Shown here: piece by piece, positions 44,933 to 54,471 of the stretch | Layout: each line of letters begins with the position of its first letter | Position numbering within the stretch: the first letter of the stretch is position 1 | Assembly (NCBI RefSeq): GCF_037094685.1 | Contig: NZ_CP146614.1 | Coordinates: forward strand, 4,402,001-4,466,000 | Source: Massilia sp. METH4 | GTDB lineage: Bacteria > Pseudomonadota > Gammaproteobacteria > Burkholderiales > Burkholderiaceae_D | Direction of reading: 5' to 3' | Length of the DNA stretch: 64,000 nt | The notes under the pieces: model-generated | What the model was told of the DNA's origin: nothing | Seen by the model: the letters and a program-made list of their open reading frames with translations, nothing else | Databases searched by the model: none | Made by a program: the position numbers and the translations under genes

Positions 44933-46324
44933 TCAGGACAGTTGCAGCAGGGCGCGTTCGAACGGCGCGGGCAGCGTGCGGCCCAGCGTCACGTCGCCGT
45001 CGCCCGTGAAGATGCCGAGATCGCGCAGCCAGCGTTCGAATTCCGGAGCCGGGCGCAGGCCCAGCGCGCGGCGCGCATACAGCGCGTCGTGGAACGAGGT
45101 GGTCTGGTAGTTCAGCATGATGTCGTCCGACCCGGGAATGCCCATCACGTACGTGCAGCCGGCCGTGCAGAGCATCGTCAGCAGCACGTCCATGTCGTCC
45201 TGGTCCGCTTCCGCATGGTTCGTGTAGCACACGTCGCAACCCATCGGCAGCCCGAGCAGCTTGCCGCAGAAATGGTCTTCCAGGCCGGCGCGCGTGATCT
45301 GCTTGCCGTCGTACAGGTATTCGGGGCCGATGAAGCCGACCACCGTGTTCACCAGCAGGGGCTGGAACCTGCGCGCCACCGCATAGGCGCGCGCCTCGCA
45401 CGTCTGCTGGTCCACGCCATGGTGGGCGCCGGCCGACAGGGCACTGCCCTGGCCCGTCTCGAAGTACATCACGTTGTCGCCGACCGTGCCGCGGCCCAGC
45501 GACAGGGCGGCCGCGCGCGCCTCGCCCAGCAGCGCGAGGTCGATGCCGAAGCTGGCGTTGGCCGCCTGCGTGCCGGCGATCGACTGGAACACCAGGTCGA
45601 CGGGCGCGCCCCGTTCGATGGCGGCGATCGTGTTCGTCACGTGCGTGAGCACGCACGATTGCGTGGGAATCCGGTAGCGGGCGATGATCTCGTCGAGCAT
45701 CGTCACGATGTGGATCACCTGCGGCACATTGTCCGTGGCCGGGTTGATGCCGATGACGGCGTCGCCATTGCCGTACAACAGGCCGTCGAACAGGCTGGCG
45801 GCGATGCCGGACGGGTCGTCGGTCGGGTGGTTTGGTTGCAGGCGCGTCGACAGGGTGCCGGGCAGGCCGATCGTGTTGCGAAAGCGTGTCACGTTCCGGC
45901 ACTTGCGGGCTACCAGCACCAGGTCCTGGATGCGCATGATCTTCGACACGGCGGCCGCCATCTCGGGCGTGATGCCTGGCGCAAGCCGGGCCAGCGCGGC
46001 CGTGTCGGCGGCGTCGCCCAGCAGCCAGTTGCGGAAGTCGCCGACGGTAAGGTGCCGGACGGGGGCAAAGGCTGCGGCGTCGTGCTCGTCGACGATCAGC
46101 CGCGTGACCTCGTCCGTTTCATACGGCACCACGGCTTCGTTCAGGAACGTGGTGAGGGGCAGGGCGGCCAGTGCCATCTGGGCCGCCACGCGCTCCTCGG
46201 CGCTGCCGGCCGCCACGCCGGCCAGGTGGTCGCCCGAGCGGGCCGGCGTGGCGCGGGCCATCAGCTCGCGCAGGCTGGCGAAGGTGTAGGTCCTGGGGCC
46301 CACGGTGTGACTGTATGCAGGCAT
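44933..46324 (-). CDS. eutB: Ethanolamine ammonia-lyase heavy chain
   Basis: The 463-residue protein is full-length EutB (E. coli 453): [19 protein letters not shown] near the N-terminus, [67 protein letters not shown] and the C-terminal [21 protein letters not shown]. It is a TIM-barrel subunit that holds the coenzyme B12 and ethanolamine. No reactivase (eutA) or microcompartment shell gene is present in the window. It follows the TorF-type porin gene in the same operon. Confidence 0.95.
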   Translation of the reverse strand: MPAYSHTVGPRTYTFASLRELMARATPARSGDHLAGVAAGSAEERVAAQMALAALPLTTFLNEAVVPYETDEVTRLIVDEHDAAAFAPVRHLTVGDFRNWLLGDAADTAALARLAPGITPEMAAAVSKIMRIQDLVLVARKCRNVTRFRNTIGLPGTLSTRLQPNHPTDDPSGIAASLFDGLLYGNGDAVIGINPATDNVPQVIHIVTMLDEIIARYRIPTQSCVLTHVTNTIAAIERGAPVDLVFQSIAGTQAANASFGIDLALLGEARAAALSLGRGTVGDNVMYFETGQGSALSAGAHHGVDQQTCEARAYAVARRFQPLLVNTVVGFIGPEYLYDGKQITRAGLEDHFCGKLLGLPMGCDVCYTNHAEADQDDMDVLLTMLCTAGCTYVMGIPGSDDIMLNYQTTSFHDALYARRALGLRPAPEFERWLRDLGIFTGDGDVTLGRTLPAPFERALLQLS

Positions 46325-46354
46325 GATGCGTTCAGCTCCGTGCTATGGATGAGA

Positions 46355-47167
46355 TCAGAAATTCTGCGACGCGCTGATCACCAGTGCCGATCCTGCCACA
46401 TGTTTGCCGCGCCCGTCCGCATCGAAGAAGGTCCAGATCGGCACGCCGGCGCGGTCGGCGTCGCCGTCGTTGTGCATGGCCGCGAGGCTGAACGACCATT
46501 GCTTGTAGGTCTTCGTCACGGCGATCCGCGCATCGTTGAAATCATAATCCCCCAGGTGGCGCAAGTGCTGCCGGCCGGCGTGCAGGGCCAGCACGAGGCC
46601 GGGCGCCAGTTCGCGCGACCAGTTCACTTCGATATAGCCGGTGCCGCGCGTCTTCACCTGCTGGCCGCTGACAGGATCGGCGGCGAAGCCGAACCAGTGC
46701 TTGGACAGGCCCACCCAGCCCGTGACGTTGAAGCTGCCGAGGTTGACGGCCAGCTTGGCTTCCTGCGTGTCGTAGTCGATGTGCCGGCCCTGCAGCTGGT
46801 AGCCGGCGCTGGGGAACCAGTAGGTGACGATGCCGGCATCGATATTGTTGCCGTCGCCCCAGGCATGACGGTAGCCCCCATACACGTCGATTTCCGTGCC
46901 GCTGCCATTGTTGTAGGCCGCGTTGGACACGCTGGAACCGAACAGGCCGGCATACAGGCCGCTGGCGTGGACGGCATCGAAGGTGCCCTGGATCACGGGC
47001 CGCTTCTGCGTCTGCGTCAGGCCGCGGAAGCGGTAGTCCGAGGCCAGCGTGACGTTGCCGGACAGTGCCCACGGGGCTTCCTGGGCGGCTGCGTGGTGCG
47101 CGGCCAGCGGGGAAAGGGCAAGCGAAACGGCGAGCGAGAGGAACGGTTTGGCGAAGGGGCGGCGCAT
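46355..47167 (-). CDS. TorF-family putative outer-membrane porin
   Basis: The 270-residue protein has a signal peptide (about 1-28) and the TorF-type opening WALSGNVTLASDYRFRGLTQT, a repeat-rich beta-barrel pattern and a C-terminal phenylalanine (SASQNF). Members of this family are of unknown substrate, often near amine or organic-acid transporters. Its start overlaps the permease stop by one base (TGATG) and eutB follows 30 bases later. This suggests that it aids ethanolamine passage across the outer membrane, although ethanolamine can also use general porins. Confidence 0.82.
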   Translation of the reverse strand: MRRPFAKPFLSLAVSLALSPLAAHHAAAQEAPWALSGNVTLASDYRFRGLTQTQKRPVIQGTFDAVHASGLYAGLFGSSVSNAAYNNGSGTEIDVYGGYRHAWGDGNNIDAGIVTYWFPSAGYQLQGRHIDYDTQEAKLAVNLGSFNVTGWVGLSKHWFGFAADPVSGQQVKTRGTGYIEVNWSRELAPGLVLALHAGRQHLRHLGDYDFNDARIAVTKTYKQWSFSLAAMHNDGDADRAGVPIWTFFDADGRGKHVAGSALVISASQNF

Positions 47168-48546
47168 CAGATGGTCTCCACGATGGTTGGGGCGGGGCGC
47201 TTGTCACGGCTCAGCAGGAACACGGCGTAGCCGACGGCCAGCAGGCCGAGATAGACGCAGAAGATCAGGAAGTTGTAGTAGATCATCGTCACCAGGCAGA
47301 CACCGGCGGCGGCGACGGCGAATGCCGGGAACCATGGGTACAGCGGCGCGCGCCACGGCCGCACCATGTCGGGCTCCGTGCGGCGCAGCTTGAAGAGGCT
47401 CAGCATGCTGACGATGTACATCGTGATGGCGCCGAATACCGACATGGTGACGATATTGGCCGTCAGCGTCTGCCCGCCGAAGCTCACCCATTGGTCGCTG
47501 AAAATGGCGAGGATGCCGACCACGCCGCCGGCCAGCACGGCCAGGTGCGGGGTGCGCAGCCGCGGGTGGACGGTGGCCAGCACGCGCGGCAGGAAGCCTT
47601 CACGGGCCAGGGCGAAGATCTGGCGCGAGTAACCGAGGATGATGGCGTGGAATGACGCCACAAGGCCGAACAGGCCGAGCCAGACCAGCATGTGCAGCCA
47701 GCCGCTGTCGGCGCCGACGATGGTCTTCATGGCCTGGGGCAGCGGGTCGTTGATGTTCGAAAGCTTGGTCCAGTCGCCGACGCCGCCGGCGAACACCATC
47801 ACGCCGATCGCCAGCGCCACCAGCGTGAGGATGCCGGCAATGTAGGCGATGGGGATCGAGCGGCGCGGATTCTTTGCTTCCTCGGCCGCCATGGCCACGC
47901 CCTCGATGGCCAGGAAGAACCAGATCGCGAACGGGATCGCCGCCAGCATGCCGGGAATGGCGGCCGTGCTGAAGCCGTCCTGCCCGGACCAGCCGCCGCG
48001 TACGAAATTGGCCATCGAGAAGCCGGGCGACACCACGCCCATGAAGATCAGCAGTTCGGCGATCGCCAGCACGGTGATCAAGAGTTCGAACGTGGCCGCC
48101 AGTTGCACGCCCGCGATGTTCAGGGTCATGAACACGAGGTAGGCGCCCACGGCGATCCACTTGGGATCGAGTTCGGGGAATTGCACGTTGAGGTAGGAAC
48201 CGATCGCCAGCGCGATGGCCGGCGGGGCGAACACGAATTCGATCAGCGTGGCCGCGCCTGCCAGGTAGCCGCCCGTGGCGCCGAACGCCCGCTTGCTGTA
48301 GGCGAACGGGCCGCCCGCCTGCGGGATCGCGGTCGTCAGTTCCGTGAAGCTGAAGATGAAACAGGTGTACATGAGGGCGACGAAGATCGCCGTCACGGCA
48401 AAGCCCAGCGTGCCTGCCGAAGCCCAGCCGTAACTCCAGCCGAAATACTCGCCCGAGATGACCAACCCCACGGCAATGCCCCATAGCTGGACCGTACTCA
48501 GTGTCTGCTTGAGCGCCGGGGCGCCCGGTGTGCCTGCATTGTTCAT
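47167..48546 (-). CDS. eat: Ethanolamine permease (APC family)
   Basis: The 459-residue protein has 12 predicted membrane helices of the amino acid-polyamine-organocation family. ISGEYFGWSYGWASAGTLGF (about 31-50) and FAYSKRAFGATGGYLAGAATLIEF are typical of Eat-type ethanolamine permeases. The start at 48546 (MNNAGTPG) has AAGGAGAAG upstream; the longer in-frame extension covers the promoter. It heads the operon eat - torF-like - eutB - eutC and is divergent from the EutR-like gene. Confidence 0.9.
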   Translation of the reverse strand: MNNAGTPGAPALKQTLSTVQLWGIAVGLVISGEYFGWSYGWASAGTLGFAVTAIFVALMYTCFIFSFTELTTAIPQAGGPFAYSKRAFGATGGYLAGAATLIEFVFAPPAIALAIGSYLNVQFPELDPKWIAVGAYLVFMTLNIAGVQLAATFELLITVLAIAELLIFMGVVSPGFSMANFVRGGWSGQDGFSTAAIPGMLAAIPFAIWFFLAIEGVAMAAEEAKNPRRSIPIAYIAGILTLVALAIGVMVFAGGVGDWTKLSNINDPLPQAMKTIVGADSGWLHMLVWLGLFGLVASFHAIILGYSRQIFALAREGFLPRVLATVHPRLRTPHLAVLAGGVVGILAIFSDQWVSFGGQTLTANIVTMSVFGAITMYIVSMLSLFKLRRTEPDMVRPWRAPLYPWFPAFAVAAAGVCLVTMIYYNFLIFCVYLGLLAVGYAVFLLSRDKRPAPTIVETI

Positions 48547-48752
48547 GTGCTTCTCCTTATCGGTTACCCCATCGTCCCGCAAGCTGGAGCAGTTGTTGCA
48601 ACCGCACCTTGGTACACAACTTGCTGTACCGAGTGTAGAAAAGCTGCGGGCGCCAGCGTTAGTGGAAATCGGCAAAGTTCAGGGCAACGCGGCCTGCCTG
48701 CAACGGATTGCCGCGGCGCATCGTTCAACCATTGTTCCAAGGTGATACAGGC

Positions 48753-49706
48753 ATGCACCAACTTGATACCAGCTTGCGCCGCGTGGCGGCGCAGGACCCC
48801 GACGACCTGGCGCGCAACCTGACCGGCTGGGAACAGGTCTACGACCAGATCACCTGCGGCGCCTTCGCCGGCGCCCTCGACGAATTGCACCTGCCGGGCG
48901 TGCAGGTGTTTCGCGAGCGCATCAACCAGGCGGTGCACCAGGTGTGCCGCGTCCGCCCCGGCGCACTGTGGTTCGGCCTGCCGCTGGAGCTGGACGAAAG
49001 CCGCATCAACGGGCGCAAGGCTGCCAGCGCCTCGGTGATGGCGCGACCGGGCGGCAGCGCGTTCGAGCTCGTCACGCCGCGCGATCACGATATCTTCGGT
49101 GTCGTGGTCAGCCGCGAGCTGTGCGAGGAGGGCGCGCAGCGCAATGGCTGCGAGGAGGTGCTGGGAGCGATCGAGGGCGCCGAGATCCTGCGCGTCGACC
49201 CGGCGGCGCGCACCGCCTGCCTGCGCACGCTCGCCTCGCTGCTGGGCGAGGGCGGCGACCACGCGGGCGCCTCCATCGAGGAAGCCCAGCACTGCGTGGT
49301 CGATGCGCTGCTGCTGATGCTGGGCGCTTCGAGCATCGAGGCGTCCACCTTGCGCAGCGAGCAGCGCCGCCGCGCCATCGTGGCGAAGGCGCGCGACTAC
49401 CTGGTGGAACACCGCGACCGGGCCGTGACGATTCCCGAGCTGTGCGAACACGCCTGCGTGAGCCGCCGCACGCTGCAATACTGCTTCGAGGACGTGCTGG
49501 GCATCAGCCCCGTCGTCTACCTGCGCCGGCTGCGCCTCAACGCGATCCGCCGCACGCTGCTCGAAGACGGGGCGCGCGGCATCGGGCGCGTGGCCGCGGA
49601 GTGGGGCATCGACAATTTCAGCCAGTTCTCCAGCGACTACAAGAAGCTGTTCGGGAAGTCGCCATCGGCCTATCTCAGGAGCGCCTCGCGCGGGCCCGAT
49701 CGATGA
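48753..49706 (+). CDS. eutR: AraC-family regulator of ethanolamine genes (EutR-like)
   Basis: The 317-residue protein has an N-terminal effector domain and a C-terminal AraC pair of helix-turn-helix motifs (about 215-312; TIPELCEHACVSRRTLQYCFEDVLGISPVVYLRRLRLNAIRRTL). The conserved start with the DPDDLA-NLTGWEQVYDQI pattern matches EutR regulators, which respond to ethanolamine plus adenosylcobalamin. It is divergent from eat across about 206 bp, which would hold both promoters. The symbol rests on this context and family resemblance. Confidence 0.82.
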   Translation: MHQLDTSLRRVAAQDPDDLARNLTGWEQVYDQITCGAFAGALDELHLPGVQVFRERINQAVHQVCRVRPGALWFGLPLELDESRINGRKAASASVMARPGGSAFELVTPRDHDIFGVVVSRELCEEGAQRNGCEEVLGAIEGAEILRVDPAARTACLRTLASLLGEGGDHAGASIEEAQHCVVDALLLMLGASSIEASTLRSEQRRRAIVAKARDYLVEHRDRAVTIPELCEHACVSRRTLQYCFEDVLGISPVVYLRRLRLNAIRRTLLEDGARGIGRVAAEWGIDNFSQFSSDYKKLFGKSPSAYLRSASRGPDR

Positions 49707-49949
49707 ATTTCGTTCATGGGCGTGTTCAAAAGATTCACTTCCCACCGGCCGCCCGGCTGGCGACAATGCCGCGAAACGTGACAGCTGCGTCGGCAACGGT
49801 ATAAAACTTGGCACTGGCGATCAAGCGCCCGATGCCGCGATCCGCCATCTTCTCCCTATCACGATACGTTACCCGTCCGCCGTGGAGCGCGTTGCCGCGC
49901 CGGCTGCCGGTGCGTATGCACGGTTTCCAACTTCAGCAAAGGCCTCAGC

Positions 49950-52355
49950 ATGAACGAATACTCCTATGTGCTTCCGTTCGAGCACCTGCGCATGACCGAC
50001 GTGGAAGCGGTCGGCGGCAAGAACGCCTCGCTCGGCGAGATGATCAGCCAGCTCGCCGAAGCGGGCGTGCGCGTGCCCGGCGGTTTCGCGACCACCGCGC
50101 AGGCGTTCCGCGATTTTCTCGCTCATTCCAGCGACGGCGGGCCGGCACTTGGCGATCGCATCGCGCGGCGCCTCGATGGCTTGGATGTCGACGACGTGCG
50201 CTCGCTGGCGCAGGCCGGCGCCGAGATCCGCCAGTGGATCGTCGACACGCCGTTTCAGCCGCAGCTGGAGCGCGATATCCGCATGCACTATGAAAAACTG
50301 GTGGCAGGCTCCGAGGCGGAAGTGTCGTTCGCCGTGCGTTCCTCCGCCACCGCCGAAGACTTGCCGGACGCTTCGTTCGCCGGTCAGCAGGAAACCTTCC
50401 TGAACGTGATCGGCCTCGACAATGTGCTGGACGCGATGAAGCACGTGTTCGCGTCGCTGTACAACGACCGCGCCATTTCCTACCGCGTCCACAAGGGTTT
50501 TACGCATGCCGAGGTGGCGCTGTCGGCCGGCGTGCAGCGCATGGTGCGCTCCGACCTGGGCGCGGCGGGCGTGATGTTCACGATCGATACCGAATCGGGT
50601 TTCAAGGACGTGGTATTCATCACCTCCAGCTATGGCCTGGGCGAAACGGTGGTGCAGGGTGCCGTGAACCCCGACGAGTTCTATGTGCACAAGCCGATGC
50701 TGGAGCAGGGCAAGTCTCCCATCATCCGCCGCAATATCGGGTCAAAACTCATCAGGATGGAGTTCACGGAGGAAGCGAAGGCCGGCCGCTCGGTGCGCAC
50801 CGTCGACGTGCCGAAGGAGTTGCGCAACCGCTACTCGTTGGGCGAGGCCGACGTGATCGAACTGGCTCGCTATGCCGTCATCATCGAACAGCACTATGGC
50901 CGCCCGATGGATATCGAATGGGGCAAGGATGGCCGCGACGGCCAGCTGTACATCCTGCAGGCCCGCCCGGAGACGGTGAAGTCGCAGCAGAAGGCGACCG
51001 ACAGCCAGCAGCGCTTCAAGCTGAAATCGACCGGCACCGTGCTGGCCACGGGCCGCGCAATCGGCCAGAAGATCGGCGCCGGCCCGGTGCGCGTGATCGC
51101 CGATCCTTCGGAGATGGAGCGCGTGCAGCCCGGCGACGTGCTGGTGGCCGATATGACCGACCCGAACTGGGAACCCGTGATGAAGCGGGCGGCGGCCATC
51201 GTCACGAACCGTGGCGGGCGCACCTGCCACGCGGCGATCATCGCTCGCGAACTGGGCGTGCCGGCAGTCGTCGGCTGCGGGGAAGCGACCGAAGTGCTGA
51301 AGGATGGGGCGCTGGTCACCGTGTCGTGCGCGGAAGGCGACGCGGGCCGGGTCTACGAGGGCAAGCTGGACGTCGAAGTGACGGAAGTGGCCGCGACAGC
51401 GCTACCGGAGTTGCCGGTGAAAATCATGCTCAACGTGGGCAACCCGCAATTGGCCTTCGATTTCCAGTCCGTGCCCAATGCCGGCGTGGGTCTGGCCCGG
51501 CTGGAATTCATCATCAACAACAATATCGGCGTGCACCCGAAGGCGATCCTCGACTATCCGAACCTCGATGCCGACCTGAAGATGGCGGTGGAATCGGTCG
51601 CGCGCGGTCACGCCTCACCCCGTGCGTTCTATGTCGACAAGCTGGCCGAGGGCGTGGCGACCATCGCCGCCGCGTTCTGGCCGAAGCCCGTGATCGTGCG
51701 CCTGTCCGACTTCAAGTCCAACGAGTACCGCAAGCTGATCGGCGGTTCCCGTTACGAGCCGGAAGAGGAAAATCCCATGCTGGGTTTCCGCGGCGCGGCG
51801 CGTTACCTGGCCGAGGATTTCGCGATGGCGTTCAAGATGGAATGCCAGGCATTGCGGCGCGTGCGCGACGACATGGGCTTCACCAACGTCGAGCTGATGG
51901 TGCCGTTCGTGCGTACCGTCGGGCAGGCGAAGAAGGTGGTGAGCCTGCTGGCGCAGAACGGCTTGCAGCGCGGCGAAAACGGCCTGCGCCTGATCATGAT
52001 GTGCGAGGTGCCGTCGAACGCCGTGCTGGCCGAGCAGTTCCTCGAGCATTTCGACGGCTTCTCGATCGGTTCGAACGACCTCACGCAACTCACGCTGGGG
52101 CTGGACCGCGACTCGGGCATGGAGCTGCTGGCCGCCGACTTCGACGAGCGCGATCCGGCAGTGAAGGCGCTGCTCTCGCTCGCCATTTCGGCCTGCCGGA
52201 GGCAGGGCAAGTACATCGGCATCTGCGGGCAGGGGCCGTCGGATCACCCCGAGCTGGCGGGATGGCTGATGGAGCAGGGGATCGGGTCGATGTCGCTCAA
52301 CCCGGATTCAGTGGTCGAGACGTCGCGCCGGCTGGCGGAGCAGGCGGCCGGGTAG
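49950..52355 (+). CDS. ppsA: Phosphoenolpyruvate synthase
   Basis: The 801-residue protein (E. coli 792) has the ATP-grasp domain start [12 protein letters not shown] (about 21), [23 protein letters not shown] (about 130-150), the swivelling phosphohistidine domain [23 protein letters not shown] (His about 426) and the PEP/pyruvate TIM barrel with [16 protein letters not shown] and [12 protein letters not shown]. It converts pyruvate, ATP and water to PEP, AMP and phosphate for gluconeogenesis on C2-C4 compounds, fitting the organic-acid, acetoin and ethanolamine genes nearby. No adjacent PSRP (ppsR) gene is seen. The 243-bp gap upstream holds no further feature. Confidence 0.96.
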   Translation: MNEYSYVLPFEHLRMTDVEAVGGKNASLGEMISQLAEAGVRVPGGFATTAQAFRDFLAHSSDGGPALGDRIARRLDGLDVDDVRSLAQAGAEIRQWIVDTPFQPQLERDIRMHYEKLVAGSEAEVSFAVRSSATAEDLPDASFAGQQETFLNVIGLDNVLDAMKHVFASLYNDRAISYRVHKGFTHAEVALSAGVQRMVRSDLGAAGVMFTIDTESGFKDVVFITSSYGLGETVVQGAVNPDEFYVHKPMLEQGKSPIIRRNIGSKLIRMEFTEEAKAGRSVRTVDVPKELRNRYSLGEADVIELARYAVIIEQHYGRPMDIEWGKDGRDGQLYILQARPETVKSQQKATDSQQRFKLKSTGTVLATGRAIGQKIGAGPVRVIADPSEMERVQPGDVLVADMTDPNWEPVMKRAAAIVTNRGGRTCHAAIIARELGVPAVVGCGEATEVLKDGALVTVSCAEGDAGRVYEGKLDVEVTEVAATALPELPVKIMLNVGNPQLAFDFQSVPNAGVGLARLEFIINNNIGVHPKAILDYPNLDADLKMAVESVARGHASPRAFYVDKLAEGVATIAAAFWPKPVIVRLSDFKSNEYRKLIGGSRYEPEEENPMLGFRGAARYLAEDFAMAFKMECQALRRVRDDMGFTNVELMVPFVRTVGQAKKVVSLLAQNGLQRGENGLRLIMMCEVPSNAVLAEQFLEHFDGFSIGSNDLTQLTLGLDRDSGMELLAADFDERDPAVKALLSLAISACRRQGKYIGICGQGPSDHPELAGWLMEQGIGSMSLNPDSVVETSRRLAEQAAG

Positions 52356-52378
52356 CGGGTATCAATCGCATGACCGGA

Positions 52379-52405
52379 GCAGCCCGGCTTCGGCCGCCGG
52401 GCTGC
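52379..52405. terminator. Hairpin between ppsA and the CDF gene
   Basis: GCAGCCCGGC and GCCGGGCTGC pair around a TTCGGCC loop, 24 bp after ppsA and upstream of the convergent CDF stop. No U-tract is evident. Confidence 0.55.
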
Positions 52406-52441
52406 CTGGAATCCTGGGCCGTCCACGCCGTGCGCACAGAC

Positions 52442-53113
52442 TCAGTGCCTTTTCAGCTCAACCGTATGTGAAACAGACTGCGCTTCGGAGGAAGGAGTTT
52501 TCTTGCGCATCTCCGCGCGTGCGTGGGTGATGACGGTTCGTGCAGCGGTAACACCCAACAAGCCCATGATGCACGCGACGACAATGTCGGGCCAGCCCGA
52601 ACCCGTGCCAAAAACGCCGAGCGCTGCCAGCATCACGGCAACATTGCCGATCGCATCGTTGCGGGAGCAGAGCCAGACGGAGCGCATGTCGGAATCACCG
52701 TTTCGATATGCGTACAGCAGCATGGCCACGCCAAGATTGGACACCAATGCCATGGCACCAATGATTCCCATCGTTGCCGGGGTTGGAACGGTCCCGTTGA
52801 CAAGATTCCAGCTTGCGGCGACGAGGACGAAGACCCCGTACCCACCCATCGTTACTCCCTTCAGAAAGGCGGTGCGCGGGCGCCATATGGGAGTCAACCC
52901 AAGCACGAACAGTGAAACCCCGTAATTTGCTGCATCGCCGAAGAAATCCACGGCATCGGCAAGCAACGAGACCGAGCCTGATCTGATTCCGCCGAAGAGT
53001 TCCGTGACGAACATGATGGCGTTGACACACAAGGCGATCCAGAGAATCCGGCGGTACTTCGCGTCGACAGGCGGTTTTTCGGAGGAGCAACCTCCAGAGC
53101 AGCAGGCGGACAT
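52442..53113 (-). CDS. Short CDF-type metal cation exporter
   Basis: The 223-residue protein has a cysteine-rich N-terminus (SACCSGGCSSE) and five to six membrane helices, with the CDF metal site LADAVDFFGDAANYG (about 51-65) and a second site in WLCSRNDAIGN (about 147). It lacks the C-terminal cytoplasmic domain of larger CDF proteins. The start at 53113 is preferred because the upstream ATG (53125) lies within the GGAG ribosome-binding site. A MerR-type promoter directs it, so Cd, Pb or Zn export is likely. Codon usage is less GC-biased than that of its neighbours, which fits horizontal spread of metal resistance. Confidence 0.83.
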   Translation of the reverse strand: MSACCSGGCSSEKPPVDAKYRRILWIALCVNAIMFVTELFGGIRSGSVSLLADAVDFFGDAANYGVSLFVLGLTPIWRPRTAFLKGVTMGGYGVFVLVAASWNLVNGTVPTPATMGIIGAMALVSNLGVAMLLYAYRNGDSDMRSVWLCSRNDAIGNVAVMLAALGVFGTGSGWPDIVVACIMGLLGVTAARTVITHARAEMRKKTPSSEAQSVSHTVELKRH

Positions 53114-53139
53114 GGCAATCTCCATCAGGGTATAGTGGC

Positions 53140-53170
53140 ATTAGAAAGCCTGTAGCGACTACAGAGTCAA
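53140..53170 (-). promoter_or_regulatory. MerR-type promoter/operator of the metal exporter
   Basis: On the minus strand TTGACT and TCTAAT are separated by 19 bases, the over-long spacer typical of MerR-family targets. The spacer holds the perfect dyad CTGTAG-TCG-CTACAG (53150-53164). CadR/PbrR proteins activate such promoters by DNA distortion. Confidence 0.8.
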
Positions 53171-53186
53171 GCTGGAAGGATAGGGC

Positions 53187-53591
53187 ATGAGAATCGGTGA
53201 GCTGGCAAAGAGGACTGGGTGCGACGTCGAGACGATCCGCTTTTATGAAAAATCAGGCATCCTGGAGGAGCCGGTACGCACAGCCTCCGGATATCGCGAA
53301 TATCACAGTCTTCATCTTGAGCGCTTGCAATTCATCCGGCACTGCCGGTCCCTGAAGATCGGCCTGCAGGATATCCGTACGTTACTTGATCTGCAGGCAC
53401 GGCCGTCGGCTGGATGTGAACGCGTGAATGCCCTTCTGGATCAGCATATTGCCGCCATCCAGTCACAGATGAGCGCCCTGCGAACACTCGAGACGCAGCT
53501 GATCTCATTACGCCGCAAATGCAACGATCCGCATTCGGTGGAAGACTGCGGGATATTGCAGGATCTCGCCGATCGCGTAGCGCAAGCCTAG
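53187..53591 (+). CDS. Cd(II)/Pb(II)-responsive MerR-family regulator (CadR/PbrR-like)
   Basis: The 134-residue protein has the MerR winged helix (MRIGELAKRTGCDVETIRFYEKSGIL), a dimerisation coiled coil (about 80-110) and the metal-binding cysteines: one in the DNA-binding domain (TGCDVE), one in SAGCERVN (about 77) and two in the C-terminal loop RRKCNDPHSVEDCGIL (about 112-124). This pattern is that of CadR/PbrR. It is divergent from the CDF exporter and controls it through the promoter at 53140-53170. It is preceded by GGAAGGATA as ribosome-binding site. Confidence 0.88.
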   Translation: MRIGELAKRTGCDVETIRFYEKSGILEEPVRTASGYREYHSLHLERLQFIRHCRSLKIGLQDIRTLLDLQARPSAGCERVNALLDQHIAAIQSQMSALRTLETQLISLRRKCNDPHSVEDCGILQDLADRVAQA

Positions 53592-53704
53592 TTTCAATTT
53601 CGTATGAAGGTTTTCGGCGACACAGTGCCGAGCCCGTGCTTACCGTCCCGCCGCCTTCTTCGCGCCACGCGCCGTGTATGCCCGGCAACGAGCCGAAGTC
53701 GCTC

Positions 53705-54241
53705 TCACGCACGCACCAACTGCCGGCGCGCGCCATCCTGCAGCAGCATCCGCGCGATCGCTTCGTCATCGAAGCCTTCCCGGCGCAGCATGCGTTCCGC
53801 GCGATCGCGGCCCAGCTCCTGGTGGATGGCAATCGCGGCCTGCACGACGGCCGCGCCGATCAGGTCCTGGCGGCGCCCCGCCGTGCAATAGAACAGGCTG
53901 ATGCGCTCGTCCGCCGCGGCGGGGCGCGATGGCGTTTCCACGGCGCCGGGCAGTGACGCGGCCCGTACGGGACGACCATGGACGAGCCGGTCGATGACCG
54001 GCTCGGACAGCCCGGCCCCGCGCCAGTAAGCACGGGCATCCTCGATTCCCAGCATCTCCATGAAGATCATGCCGACTTCCACTTGGCGGGACATCAGCGC
54101 GTTCCGGCGCAGCTCGCGCATGCCGTGTTGTTCGGCTTCCGGACTCGTGGATATCTGCCTGCTCGCATACGCGCGCACGTGCGGGACATTGCGGCCGGTA
54201 CGGGCGGCGCCGCCGTCCGCCAAAAAGGTCGAGCCAAGCAT
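53705..54241 (-). CDS. Unknown protein preceded by a LexA box
   Basis: The 178-residue product is not a family I recognise. It appears soluble and mostly helical, without signal peptide. The second half (FMEMLGIEDARAYWRGAGLSEPVIDRLV, HQELGRDRAERMLRREGFDDEAIARMLL) has short arginine-rich helices. The start at 54241 (MLGSTFLAD) puts the 5' end 28 bp downstream of a near-consensus LexA site, so it is a candidate DNA-damage-induced gene. The reading frame extends further upstream across that site, but a start there would not be compatible with the promoter. Another start at Met41 is possible. Confidence 0.6.
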   Translation of the reverse strand: MLGSTFLADGGAARTGRNVPHVRAYASRQISTSPEAEQHGMRELRRNALMSRQVEVGMIFMEMLGIEDARAYWRGAGLSEPVIDRLVHGRPVRAASLPGAVETPSRPAAADERISLFYCTAGRRQDLIGAAVVQAAIAIHQELGRDRAERMLRREGFDDEAIARMLLQDGARRQLVRA

Positions 54242-54268
54242 CTGCCAGCGTTCCGTTCTTGTTATGGG

Positions 54269-54286
54269 CTGTATGGATATACAGTA
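54269..54286. promoter_or_regulatory. LexA (SOS) box
   Basis: CTGTATGGATATACAGTA contains CTGT-N8-ACAG with AT-rich centre; read on the minus strand it is TACTGTATATCCATACAG. It overlaps a TATACT -10-like element and lies 28 bp upstream of the gene starting at 54241. The 54242-54471 gap holds nothing else I can identify. Confidence 0.65.
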
Positions 54287-54471
54287 TATAGGATGTCGCA
54301 ATGGCTGGCCAGCGCCCGCTGGCGAACAGACGCTCCGATGGCACCCGGATCGGCACTGGATGGAACCGGGCTCGCACAGGGGCGTATCGGCCACTATTCC
54401 GATGTGCCGGGTGTGGACAAGGGCGACCCTTGCCGCACCATGTCCAGTCGTGGCGATGCGCGCCGGCTTTG

